Translations under genes and position numbers: made by a program
The notes under the pieces: generated by a model
Told to the model about the DNA's origin: nothing
The model's database searches: none
Seen by the model: the letters and a program-made list of their open reading frames with translations, nothing else
Source: SZUA-38 sp965212525
GTDB taxonomy: Bacteria > Pseudomonadota > Gammaproteobacteria > Xanthomonadales > SZUA-38
Direction: 5' to 3'
NCBI GenBank assembly: GCA_965212525.1
Contig: CBDBVC010000045.1
Location: 124,001 to 188,000 of the forward strand
DNA: 64,000 nt
Shown: positions 8,079 to 16,688 of the stretch, piece after piece
Position numbering within the stretch: position 1 is the stretch's first letter
Layout: each line of letters starts with the position of its first letter

Positions 8079-10783
8079 GGTTCTGCCACGTTGCTCAGCG
8101 AGAGTGACAACAGGGCAATGGCCAGCGTGCGGGCATCGTCATTGAGGCCGAAATCCACGGGTCTGGATGCATCCGGCAAGTCCAGGCGAAGCCTCAACGA
8201 TTGTGTTGGCTCGCTCAGGACCACCTCGAAGCTGTGAGAGCTGAACTCGTCCTCATCCAGTTTGGTCTTGTATAACAGCACATCATCATGATTGACACGT
8301 ATCCGCTGGGAGGTCAATTCACCATCCACCAGAAAGGGCTTGAGCGTAAGCGTCACGCGGTAGGTTCCAGCCGCCACGGTTTCGGCGAAGGTCAGATTGA
8401 TCTCGGCAGTGGTATCGGTGCTCCACAGGATTCGGCTGCGGGCCGATGCCCAGCCATCAACGAAGGCCGCCTCATGCCGACTGTCGACAAAATCGATGGT
8501 ATCGCCCGGCATGATGGCCTTCACCGGCGGCAGCCAGCGACGGTTGGAACCCGGCTTTCTCAGGCTGGGCAGCAAGTCAACATCGGTCATGGCCAGTGGC
8601 AACAGCTGGCGGCCATCGTCAGACACCTCGAACAGACGAACGTCATTCACGCCGAGATTGAAGCGGGTCGGATCGATCAGCATGCGCAGGTGCTGGCGGT
8701 GCTCGGCCATCACCATGTTGCTGCCACTGCCGGCCACCTGTCCGTTGACGCTGACCACATAGCTGGCATTGCGGGTCAGCAGGCTGTCGTCATCGATATC
8801 GGCATAGAACATGCCGAGCGAATACCCGGTGTAGGGGTTCCAGTTCTGCAGCCAGTCCAGACGCGCCACCGACGCGGTCTTCTGCTGATCTTCGGCAAGA
8901 CTCACCACATCGAGCGAGCCCAGCGACTGGTTCACTAGGCCATGGGGATCGGGACCATGCCACACCTGTTCGATGCCGCCGTTGCCCATTCGCCCGGCCT
9001 GATCCTGTGCCAGCTGACTCATGCGGCCGACCAGGCTGGAAATGGGTTTCTGGCCGATCATTTTCATGCCCTTGGTGATCAGGGTCTGTTGTCGATCTGG
9101 CCATGGCGATTGATCATTGCTCGCAAGTGCTGCCTGGTCAGGCGCATGACCCGCCATGGCGGACAGAATCATCGGGGCAATATCGGTTGAATAGGTATGC
9201 CAGTCCGAGACGCCGTTCGGGCTACCGTTCGGGTACTTGATGAACAGCGGAACACTGGCAATGCGGCTAAAGTTGTCATGCGTGAGCTGACGTCTGGAGT
9301 CACCCGGTTCGAAGGCGGCACCGTGATCCGAGGTCACCACCAGCAGGCTGTCATCAAACATCGCTTCCTGTTTCAGTTGCTGCACAAGATCGCCGATCAG
9401 TTTATCTACTGCTGAGACCTGCAACAGCTGCTGACGTTCCGCAAGTTCCACCGCCACCGGGTCATCGTACCACTGGTGTTTCAGCGCATGTGTCCCGTCT
9501 TCGGGCATGATGCCCATAATGCTCTGTCGCTCGGGCAGGGTGTAGTCATTGAGTGAACCGTCGTATCGATATGGCCCGTGGGGCAACAGCACGTGCAGGT
9601 AATGGAACTGTGGCTCATCGGCATGTTTTATCGCTTCGATGAACGAGCGAAACACGTCAATACGGTTCTCGTAGGAATAGTTCTGGGTCTTGAATTCGGA
9701 TTCGGCTTGCGTTATCTCACCGGTCTGGTGGGCCTGACGAAATCCAAACCAGCGCTGGTCGATCTGTGGCAGCGATGTTCGCATGCCGGACGGCAGTATC
9801 ATGTGGCCATAGAACACCATCAGGTCATCCAGCGTCAGCAACAGTCGAGAGCCACGCGTCGCAAACATCGGTGGCGGGTTGCAGATGGCCGTTGGACACA
9901 GGTCGGTTCCATTCTGGACCGCATGAATGGTGTAACGGCTGTCCAGACGGGTAAAAAGGTTATCGGGAAAATGACGGTAGTCGGGAATGGTCCTCTGGCT
10001 CATGTCCAGCTGCCGACCGGACAGCATCATCGGAATGGCCATGGACGTGGTGTCAGAATTGGCCGTGTGTCGCCGAAACCACACCCCGGATTCGGCCAGA
10101 GCCGCGAAATTGGGGTAGCGCGTCGCATTCAGCTCACCGCTGGCATCCAGCAGACTGAGCAACGGAAATTCATCCAGCACCACCAGAATCAGGTGTGGCA
10201 GTGATGCGTCGGGATCAGCCGGCAGAGGCGGTGGCAACAGTTCGGGATCAGTTCCCGACCCGACAACGCCGGACTTCGAGTCCAGGCCAGTGCTGTAATC
10301 TGTCTGCAGCGTATCCGAGGCCATCATTTGGATGACCAGAACCGGCAATGCAATCACGTACAGTGACAGGAATTGACGCAACACCGTGACGCGGCGCAAC
10401 AACACACACAACAGCAGTGAAGCGGCTAACGCCAGCAGCACGGTCGTGATACTGGCATCCAGCACCGAGTACAACGCCAGTGTCAGCACCGCGGTCAGGC
10501 CGAGCAGCAACCACAGCAGATAGAAGCCATGGCCGATGACCGGCCATAATCGCACCAGCAACCGATAGAGCAGTGCCGGCATCAACGGCAGAATCACAGC
10601 GAGGACGGTTATCAGCAGCCACAGGTCGTAGCGGTCGAGCCGGTGCGCAGCAATGAATTCGGCCTGTACGGACAGTGTCTGGAACAACGGTTGACTCAGG
10701 GCCATCGCGGTGATGACGAACAGGTGCAGCGCCCGGATTCTCAGCGAATCATGCGTCGCATTATCTGCCTGATGGGCCTTCAT
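8075..10783 (-). CDS. Membrane sulfatase-fold protein (alkaline phosphatase superfamily), paralogue 1
   Basis: Same architecture as its neighbour: N-terminal hydrophobic helices (about residues 15-165), a periplasmic catalytic domain and a C-terminal beta-rich region. Metal-site and nucleophile segments are LILVVLDEFPLLSL, NSDTTSMAIPMMLSG and VVTSDHGAAFEPGDSRRQL. The Thr in DTTS is the presumed nucleophile; no formylglycine motif is present. The 902 residues are close to the 893 of the paralogue, and shared blocks (NGTDLCP, LLPH.P, RQLTHDN/RELTDNN) indicate tandem duplication followed by divergence. It lies 9 bp downstream of the 2-oxoglutarate oxygenase gene and is probably co-transcribed with it. 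Confidence 0.8.
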   Translation of the reverse strand: MKAHQADNATHDSLRIRALHLFVITAMALSQPLFQTLSVQAEFIAAHRLDRYDLWLLITVLAVILPLMPALLYRLLVRLWPVIGHGFYLLWLLLGLTAVLTLALYSVLDASITTVLLALAASLLLCVLLRRVTVLRQFLSLYVIALPVLVIQMMASDTLQTDYSTGLDSKSGVVGSGTDPELLPPPLPADPDASLPHLILVVLDEFPLLSLLDASGELNATRYPNFAALAESGVWFRRHTANSDTTSMAIPMMLSGRQLDMSQRTIPDYRHFPDNLFTRLDSRYTIHAVQNGTDLCPTAICNPPPMFATRGSRLLLTLDDLMVFYGHMILPSGMRTSLPQIDQRWFGFRQAHQTGEITQAESEFKTQNYSYENRIDVFRSFIEAIKHADEPQFHYLHVLLPHGPYRYDGSLNDYTLPERQSIMGIMPEDGTHALKHQWYDDPVAVELAERQQLLQVSAVDKLIGDLVQQLKQEAMFDDSLLVVTSDHGAAFEPGDSRRQLTHDNFSRIASVPLFIKYPNGSPNGVSDWHTYSTDIAPMILSAMAGHAPDQAALASNDQSPWPDRQQTLITKGMKMIGQKPISSLVGRMSQLAQDQAGRMGNGGIEQVWHGPDPHGLVNQSLGSLDVVSLAEDQQKTASVARLDWLQNWNPYTGYSLGMFYADIDDDSLLTRNASYVVSVNGQVAGSGSNMVMAEHRQHLRMLIDPTRFNLGVNDVRLFEVSDDGRQLLPLAMTDVDLLPSLRKPGSNRRWLPPVKAIMPGDTIDFVDSRHEAAFVDGWASARSRILWSTDTTAEINLTFAETVAAGTYRVTLTLKPFLVDGELTSQRIRVNHDDVLLYKTKLDEDEFSSHSFEVVLSEPTQSLRLRLDLPDASRPVDFGLNDDARTLAIALLSLSLSNVAEP

Positions 10784-10792
10784 GGTGTTCGC

Positions 10793-12052
10793 TCAGCGGT
10801 GTTCGAACGTGATCTCGTTGAGCAGCAGGGCGAGTTTCCGACGATCCTCACCCATGCCCTGGTCATACGGGACAAACTCGCCATCGCATTGCAGACGCAA
10901 CGACTGCGGCGAACCCGCAGCGAGACGGATCTTGCGGGTCCATTTCACCTTCTTGCCCGGCTTGACACTGAGCGTTTCGGTCTGGCCATCCAGTGTCCAG
11001 CTCAGTGTGATCACGGAAGAGGAAGCATCGTGTGGTCGAATCTGATCGGGAACCCGGCCACTGAGCGTCACCGATTTCACTTTTCGGGTGGGTGTGAACT
11101 CAAAGGCCAGATTCGATTCTCCCCAGCCGTCCTCGTGACAGCCATGCTGGGCACCCTGCAATCGAACATAGCCGGTAACCGGCAAACGCATGTGGTCTCG
11201 CGCCGAAGCCAGCTGCTGAGAGAACTGCTTTTCGCGATCGTACAGAAATTTCATCATGCCAAGACCATCTTCCAGCACCTTGCCGACATCCCGGCGAACG
11301 GCATCATCAATACGGTCATTGTGTTTCAGGCTGTCCGGCATGTGCAGTGGCACATACACGGTCGAATGCTCAACGGCCGTATCATCCTCGGGCCGATCAT
11401 CGGTATACAGGTAAATGGCGAACGAACGGCGTGCCAGCGGTGAGGCAGGATCCGGCGATCGAATCGGCTGGAAGCCGTGCCAGGAATGTTCATTGGTCTC
11501 GAACAGGATGGCCCGGTTCATTTCCGGCAGCACACTGCTGATCCGGTTGTTGTTCAGATCCCAGGGGTTGGAGTGCAGCTCCAGGTTGCCACCCCAGTCT
11601 TCTTGCCAGTCCTCGTTCAGGTAGATGATCAGGTTCAGACGCCGGTGCCGCCCATCAAGCGGGTGGTAATTGAAATCCACATGCGGATACAGCCCCTGGC
11701 CTGAGCGGTTATCGTGGGTGCCACCACCGACATAGGCCGGATCGTATCGAAGCTTGTCGATGCCGGTCATCTGTCCGATGGTGTCGAGAAACTCATCGGT
11801 CTGGATGTAATCGTCGAGGCTGCAGAACGGGACGCCCAGCGAACGTACATCGGTGCGCACGGCCTTGCGGCCAACCACGCCCATTTCGTTGCGGGCAAAC
11901 TCATCGTCAAACTCCGGAAAACTGGCCACCAGATCCTGACAGAACTGAGTGTCGAAGAAATTGTCGATGACCAGATGTCTGAACGGTTCAGCCGAATTAA
12001 ATCTGGAACGTAACTCGTCGAGTTGTTGTTGCCACTGGTTGTTAAGAATCAT
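10793..12052 (-). CDS. 2-oxoglutarate/Fe(II)-dependent oxygenase-like protein
   Basis: Predicted hydroxylase using Fe(II), 2-oxoglutarate and O2. The double-stranded beta-helix motifs are visible: HVDFNYHP (His124, Asp126), WGGNLELHS, and a distal His in NEHSWHGF (about residue 192) followed by an RRSFAIYLY strand carrying the 2-oxoglutarate-binding Arg. The core resembles proline-hydroxylase-type oxygenases; the C-terminal 170 residues form an additional beta-rich domain (residues about 270-419). It heads the leftward operon with the two sulfatase-fold genes. Co-location suggests modification of a surface molecule, but that is inference. Confidence 0.82.
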   Translation of the reverse strand: MILNNQWQQQLDELRSRFNSAEPFRHLVIDNFFDTQFCQDLVASFPEFDDEFARNEMGVVGRKAVRTDVRSLGVPFCSLDDYIQTDEFLDTIGQMTGIDKLRYDPAYVGGGTHDNRSGQGLYPHVDFNYHPLDGRHRRLNLIIYLNEDWQEDWGGNLELHSNPWDLNNNRISSVLPEMNRAILFETNEHSWHGFQPIRSPDPASPLARRSFAIYLYTDDRPEDDTAVEHSTVYVPLHMPDSLKHNDRIDDAVRRDVGKVLEDGLGMMKFLYDREKQFSQQLASARDHMRLPVTGYVRLQGAQHGCHEDGWGESNLAFEFTPTRKVKSVTLSGRVPDQIRPHDASSSVITLSWTLDGQTETLSVKPGKKVKWTRKIRLAAGSPQSLRLQCDGEFVPYDQGMGEDRRKLALLLNEITFEHR

Positions 12053-12217
12053 GCTCGTGTCTTGTGTATCTACGCAGAGCGCATGCTATCACACCCCACC
12101 CCGCAACACGTTGCGCCTCGGTGCATTTTTTTCTCCAGTCAATTTCGCCAGTTCATTGGCAAACGGTCAGCCGTCAGGGCTTGGCCTTGAGCCCATTTCC
12201 TGAGAACATAGACGGCC

Positions 12218-13195
12218 TTGTCTGCTCATCCCGGATTGAATTTGAACGCACTGTCCATCAAGAACCTGCACAAGACCTACAAGAACGGTGTGGTGGCGCT
12301 GAAGGATGTCAGCCTGACGGTCGAGGCCGGCGATTTCTTTGCGCTGCTCGGCCCCAACGGTGCCGGAAAGTCCACCATGATCGGGATTATCTCATCCCTG
12401 GTGAACCCGACAGGTGGTGAAGTCACGGTGTTCGATGTCGATATCGAGAAGCACCGCTCCGAGGCCATGCGCATGATCGGGCTGGTGCCGCAGGAAGTGA
12501 ATTTCAACCAGTTCGAAAAACCCATCGATATTGTCATCAACCAGGCCGGCTATTACGGCATTGAACGCAAGCTGGCGCACGAACGGGCTGAGGAATTACT
12601 GACCCGGCTCAACCTGTGGGAAAAGCGTAACGAACTGTCGCGTACCCTGTCCGGTGGCATGAAGCGTCGTCTGATGATCGCCCGCTCGATGATGCACAAT
12701 CCGCGCCTGCTGATCCTGGACGAACCCACCGCCGGGGTCGATATCGAGATTCGTCGTTCCATGTGGCAGTACATCGAGGCCATCAACAACGACGGCACCA
12801 CAGTTATTCTGACCACCCATTATCTGGAAGAAGCCGAACAGCTGTGCCGCAACATCGCCATCATCGATCACGGTGAGATCGTTCGCAACACCACCATCAA
12901 GGCACTGCTGGCCGAGATGGATGTGGAGACCTTCGTGCTCGATGCCGACGAGGCGCTGTGTGATGCCCCCGAGCTTGGCGGGCTGGAATGTCGACTGCGA
13001 CCCGACGGTTCAATCGAGGTCGACCTGCCCAAGGGTCGGAATCTGAACGAGCTGTTTCGTGCGCTGGAGTCGAGCCAGATCAACATTCGCTCCATGCGCA
13101 ACAAGACCAATCGACTGGAAGAGCTGTTCGTGCGCATGATTGACCAGGGGAACGGCAAGGGAAATGACCAGGACAAAGGGGAGGCCAGATCATGA
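12218..13195 (+). CDS. yadG: ABC-2 exporter ATP-binding subunit, YadG-like
   Basis: ATPase of a two-gene ABC-2-type exporter. Walker A is LLGPNGAGKST, the signature is LSGGMKRRLMIARSM, Walker B is LLILDEPTAGVD, with the switch His in TTHYLEEAE. It is strongly alike E. coli YadG across the whole length, including GLVPQEVNFN and NQAGYYGIERK. The start chosen is a TTG at 12218; a TTG at 12242 just before the conserved NALSIKNLHKTY is a good alternative and would give the more usual length. It overlaps the permease gene by 4 bp. The transported substrate is unknown. Confidence 0.9.
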   Translation: MSAHPGLNLNALSIKNLHKTYKNGVVALKDVSLTVEAGDFFALLGPNGAGKSTMIGIISSLVNPTGGEVTVFDVDIEKHRSEAMRMIGLVPQEVNFNQFEKPIDIVINQAGYYGIERKLAHERAEELLTRLNLWEKRNELSRTLSGGMKRRLMIARSMMHNPRLLILDEPTAGVDIEIRRSMWQYIEAINNDGTTVILTTHYLEEAEQLCRNIAIIDHGEIVRNTTIKALLAEMDVETFVLDADEALCDAPELGGLECRLRPDGSIEVDLPKGRNLNELFRALESSQINIRSMRNKTNRLEELFVRMIDQGNGKGNDQDKGEARS

Positions 13196-13965
13196 TCAAC
13201 CACCCCAACTGGGTCGGCCTCAAGACCATCGTCATCAAGGAAGTCACCCGCATCCTGCGTATCTGGATGCAGACCATCCTGCCGCCGGCGATCACCATGA
13301 CACTGTACTTCATCATCTTCGGCAACCTGATCGGCAGCCGTATTGGCGAGATGGGTGGTCGCAGCTATATGGAATTCATCGTGCCGGGCCTGATCATGAT
13401 GAGCATCATCACCAACTCGTACGGCAATATGGTGTCCTCGTTCTTCGGCGCCAAGTTCGGCAAGCATATCGAGGAAATCCTTGTCAGTCCGCTGCCCAAC
13501 TACATCATCCTGCTGGGTTACGTCACCGGTTCGGTGGTGCGTGCGCTGATGGTCGGTACCGTGGTGCTGATCATTTCACTGTTCTTCACCGACCTGAGTA
13601 TCCACAACATCTGGATCACCATCTCCGTGGTGCTACTGACGGCCGTGGTGTTTTCACTGGCCGGCATGATCAATGCCATCTTCGCGCAGAAATTTGACGA
13701 CATTGCCATCATTCCCACCTTCGTGCTGACGCCGCTGACCTATCTTGGCGGGGTGTTCTACTCGATCAGCCTGTTGCCGGAATTCTGGCAGAACGTGTCG
13801 CTGGCCAACCCGATCCTGTACATGGTGAACACCTTCCGGCACGGTATTCTGGGTATTTCCGATGTCAGTCTGGTCACCGCCTATGCCGTCATCCTTGCCT
13901 TCGTGATTCTTCTTGGTGGCATCTGCATGACACTGCTGCACCGGGGCGTCGGACTTCGCACCTGA
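13192..13965 (+). CDS. yadH: ABC-2 exporter permease, YadH-like
   Basis: Integral membrane partner of the preceding ATPase. It has 257 residues and about six hydrophobic helices, with the family block FGAKFGKHIEEILVSPLPNY and the LTPLTYLGGVFYSISLLP stretch characteristic of ABC-2 permeases of the YadH type (256 residues in E. coli). It starts at the ATG overlapping the ATPase stop. After the stop at 13965 there is a short GC-rich gap before the next signal-peptide gene. Confidence 0.92.
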   Translation: MINHPNWVGLKTIVIKEVTRILRIWMQTILPPAITMTLYFIIFGNLIGSRIGEMGGRSYMEFIVPGLIMMSIITNSYGNMVSSFFGAKFGKHIEEILVSPLPNYIILLGYVTGSVVRALMVGTVVLIISLFFTDLSIHNIWITISVVLLTAVVFSLAGMINAIFAQKFDDIAIIPTFVLTPLTYLGGVFYSISLLPEFWQNVSLANPILYMVNTFRHGILGISDVSLVTAYAVILAFVILLGGICMTLLHRGVGLRT

Positions 13966-14115
13966 GCGGAAGCGGGTGAACCCGGTTGCGGAAATGCGGT
14001 CACAGGGTGTGAATCGATCAGGAACGTCATTCAGACGCGATTCATGTTTGTTTTGGCATACTGCACAGCATCGGAAACAAACACCCCGAGCACTGAGGGA
14101 ACAAGGAGACCGAAA

Positions 14116-15210
14116 ATGAACAGGAAATTCCAGCTCACCAGCCTGCTGCTCGTGCTGATGACCATGCCGCTACTGGGCATGGCCCAGTCCGGCGCTCGAC
14201 TGACCCAGTCATTTGTGCCCGAAACCGGCTTCTACTGGAATTCGTCGCAGCCCGGACGTGGCTACGCCATCGAGATCCAGGACCGCACCATCTTCCTCAC
14301 CATCTACACCTACACCGAAGACGGCAATGTCAACATTCGCGAACCGCTGTGGTTCTCGGCCGTGGGCAACGTGGTCTCGAGCGGTTCGGGCACAAGCGTG
14401 CGTTATCGCTTTGATGACGAACTGTTCTTCTCCGAAGACGGCCAGTGCCTGGGTTGCAACTTTGTCGATCCGGTCACCACGGCCACCGGTCGTGACATCA
14501 CGCTGGTCTTCGATACGGTGTCGACGGCCACGCTGACCATCGACGGCGAAGTGATTCCGATCCAGCGCTTCTGGTACACCTCGTCCATCCAGGATGCCTA
14601 CTTCGCACTGTTCGGTCAGTGGATTGTTGTGACCGACTGTACCGCCAATGCGTCGCCCAATTGCTATCCCAGCGACAACTCGCTGCAGCCATTCGAGGCA
14701 GACCTGCTGCAGATCGACACCGAAGGTTCCGAGGGCGGTGATCGAATCGCCGAAGGTATCCGCATGGGCACCAATATCGATGTGGCCGGTGCCTATAACT
14801 CGCAGGATCAGTTCTACGTGATCGTCGTGGCAGAAACCACGCAGGAATTCCTGGCCTACTATTTCTTCAACGAGGATTTCGGCACCGACCAGATCCGTGC
14901 CACGGCCGAACGCTTTGCACCGGGCAATAGTCTGGATGGCTCCGGCTACCCGGCCTACATGCGACGCATCTCCGATCGCACCTATGTCGAGACCGGCACG
15001 CCCACCGATGACGGTGACACCAAGACGGCCCAGACAACGCGCAACAATACAGTGATCACGCCGCGTCCGCTGGTGGCGGCACCCGGACTCAAGTCGGATG
15101 ATCGCAAGTTTGCCGGCAATACCAACCGGGTGGCAACACTGAACAGCATGGTCAGTCGCCTGACGGCCGAACTGCTTGCCCGCAATACGGTGAGCAATGA
15201 GGTCCGCTAG
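14116..15210 (+). CDS. Secreted hypothetical protein, 364 aa
   Basis: The start is the ATG at 14116, preceded by AAGGAGA at 14103-14109; a longer in-frame reading from 14044 has no ribosome site. A signal peptide covers about residues 1-24 (hydrophobic LLLVLMTMPLLG, cut near AQS). The mature part begins with FVPETGFYWNSSQPGRGYAI, a tryptophan/proline/glycine-rich beta segment that I recall as recurrent in exported proteins of Lysobacter-like gammaproteobacteria. Four cysteines occur as C-x2-C and paired later Cys (disulfides in the periplasm are possible). No catalytic motif was recognised. It ends just ahead of a strong terminator. Confidence 0.75.
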   Translation: MNRKFQLTSLLLVLMTMPLLGMAQSGARLTQSFVPETGFYWNSSQPGRGYAIEIQDRTIFLTIYTYTEDGNVNIREPLWFSAVGNVVSSGSGTSVRYRFDDELFFSEDGQCLGCNFVDPVTTATGRDITLVFDTVSTATLTIDGEVIPIQRFWYTSSIQDAYFALFGQWIVVTDCTANASPNCYPSDNSLQPFEADLLQIDTEGSEGGDRIAEGIRMGTNIDVAGAYNSQDQFYVIVVAETTQEFLAYYFFNEDFGTDQIRATAERFAPGNSLDGSGYPAYMRRISDRTYVETGTPTDDGDTKTAQTTRNNTVITPRPLVAAPGLKSDDRKFAGNTNRVATLNSMVSRLTAELLARNTVSNEVR

Positions 15211-15258
15211 GCAATGATCAACCCCGGTCGCGGCGCTCCAGTTTCAACCGCGACCCCG

Positions 15259-15287
15259 AACCCCGCGCCTGCCGCGGGGTTTTTTTT
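15259..15287 (+). terminator. Rho-independent terminator after the secreted-protein gene
   Basis: Perfect 7-bp GC stem (CCCCGCG at 15261-15267 with CGCGGGG at 15273-15279), a 5-nt loop, flanking AA/TT pairs, then a run of eight T. It sits 50 bp after the stop of the secreted-protein gene and faces the end of the convergent regulator gene. Confidence 0.9.
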
Positions 15288-15296
15288 GTGTGGCCA

Positions 15297-15734
15297 TCAG
15301 CCCTTACCCGACCAGATCTGCTGCCTGTCGCCGTAGCGGATCATCAGGGTCAGCATGTAGGCCAGCAGAAACATCACCGGCGGTACCGGCGTCAGTTCCT
15401 CACGGAAAAGCGTGCCTGCCCAGGCCAGCAGCGCGCAGATGATCAGCATGATTTCTCCGCGAACCAGCGATGATCGGGTCTGTATGCCCCAGTAGTTGGC
15501 CCGTATCCACAGCGGCAGCGCCTTCCAGCGTTCACTTGTCTTGTCTATCACGGTTATATCCTCTTTCAGCGTCGACAGATCGACTTCCAGTACGGCGGCC
15601 AGACATTTGAGTGATTCCAGACTGGCAGTATTGCCACGTTCGATGCGCTGAATCGTGCGTACACTCAGACCGCTGAATTCGGCCAGCTGTTCCTGAGTCC
15701 AGTTTCGTCGTGCGCGCAATGTCCTGAGAATCAT
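15297..15734 (-). CDS. XRE-family helix-turn-helix regulator with C-terminal membrane helices
   Basis: The N-terminal about 60 residues form an XRE/Cro-type domain: LRARRNWTQEQLAEFSGLSVRTIQ followed by RIERG and LKCLAAVLEV. The C-terminal half contains two hydrophobic helices (IMLIICALLAWAG and VMFLLAYMLTLMI), so it may be a membrane-tethered DNA-binding protein. The start is the ATG at 15734 with a GGAGGC site about 6 bp upstream; the frame is open to 15809 without a better start. It is 145 residues long. Target genes are unknown; the gene is flanked upstream by repeats rather than by an obvious partner. Confidence 0.82.
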   Translation of the reverse strand: MILRTLRARRNWTQEQLAEFSGLSVRTIQRIERGNTASLESLKCLAAVLEVDLSTLKEDITVIDKTSERWKALPLWIRANYWGIQTRSSLVRGEIMLIICALLAWAGTLFREELTPVPPVMFLLAYMLTLMIRYGDRQQIWSGKG

Positions 15735-15845
15735 CCGCCTGCCTCCATAGCCTTTATGCGAAAGAGTAGGCTGATTGTACCCCGACAGGACACGCCAGCG
15801 ACCCGACACGGGCCTGACAGTGGCAATGTGTTTTGGCGAAAGACA

Positions 15846-15984
15846 AAATCCCCCTCAATCCCCCTTTGCAAAGGGGGAGGCATATCGTTCCCGCATCGGG
15901 TGTTGAGCCTCCCTTAGAAAAAGGAAGGTTTGGCGGGATTTGCAGTTAAGCCTCCCTTAGAAAAAGGGAGGTTTGGAGGGATTT
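15846..15984. repeat. 139-bp composite intergenic repeat, copy 1
   Basis: Built of short palindromes: CCCCCTTTGCAAAGGGGG near its left end and two CCTCCCTTAGAAAAAGG.AGG hairpins each followed by a TTTGG.GGGATTT tail. The unit recurs at 16011-16149 with only a few substitutions. Its internal hairpin type also occurs near 19042. Confidence 0.9.
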
Positions 15985-16010
15985 AGCTCTTCTTCCAACC
16001 CACCACAATC

Positions 16011-16149
16011 AAATCCCCCTCAATCCCCCTTTGCAAAGGGGGAGGCATATCGTGCCCGCATCAGGTGTTAAGCCTCCCTTAGAAAAAGGAAGGTTTGGCG
16101 GGATTTGCAGTTAAGCCTCCCTTAGAAAAAGGGAGGTTTGGAGGGATTT
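16011..16149. repeat. 139-bp composite intergenic repeat, copy 2
   Basis: Near-identical to the unit at 15846-15984 (differences around the GTGCCCGCATCAGGTGTTAAG segment). The copies are 165 bp apart start to start and separated by 26 bp of unrelated sequence. No coding potential in either. Confidence 0.9.
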
Positions 16150-16323
16150 CCTCACAACCCGAACGCAAGTGAGGGGTCTCGTCGAAACGGGCACTCCCAG
16201 CGAGATTCCTCGTCGCTGCGCTCTGTCGGAATGACAGCTTCCTGTCGTCCCAAAAGCAGTCGAGGGACCTGTGAATCAGAGGCTGTTTTGCCTGCGCATG
16301 CCGCCAGATCAGATCGGTTCACG

Positions 16324-16398
16324 CCGTCATTCCCGCGAAGGCGGGAATCCATCTTCATCATCACAAATAATGGATCCCCACCTGCGTGGGGATGACGG
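16324..16398. repeat. Inverted pair of dispersed GTCATTCCCGC-type repeats
   Basis: Left arm 16324-16352 (CCGTCATTCCCGCGAAGGCG core) and right arm 16370-16398 (its near reverse complement, with CCCCACCTGCGTGGGG). Each arm is itself a small hairpin. This motif type is a common intergenic repeat in proteobacteria. A second element type (CCCGAACGCA.GTGAGGG) lies at 16158-16176 and again near 18834. The rest of 15735-16688 shows no gene. Confidence 0.8.
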
Positions 16399-16688
16399 TG
16401 TGGTTGTTTTCAAGAGGAACACGTTTCATTCTCGTTTCGTGCATCTGGAACCCAGTACTCGTCCATTGGAGCAGACAGGTTCAATCAGGCGGCTATCCTG
16501 CCCCAAATCGGGCCAAAGCATGGCAATTTGAACTTCTGGCAGGCCTTCGGCACTAAAACAGTAACCAAACCGGCGATGATGCGTCATAGTGGTATCGGGA
16601 GCGGATTCGTTGCCCGAGCCCTGCGTGCAGCCCGACACACACATGTCGCACAACAATGCATGATCAAAGAATTCAGTGAGGAACTGAT

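Noticed and set aside
15846..16149. Possible CRISPR array
   Set aside because: Repeats are 139-bp composites with only two copies and no regular unique spacers or cas genes.
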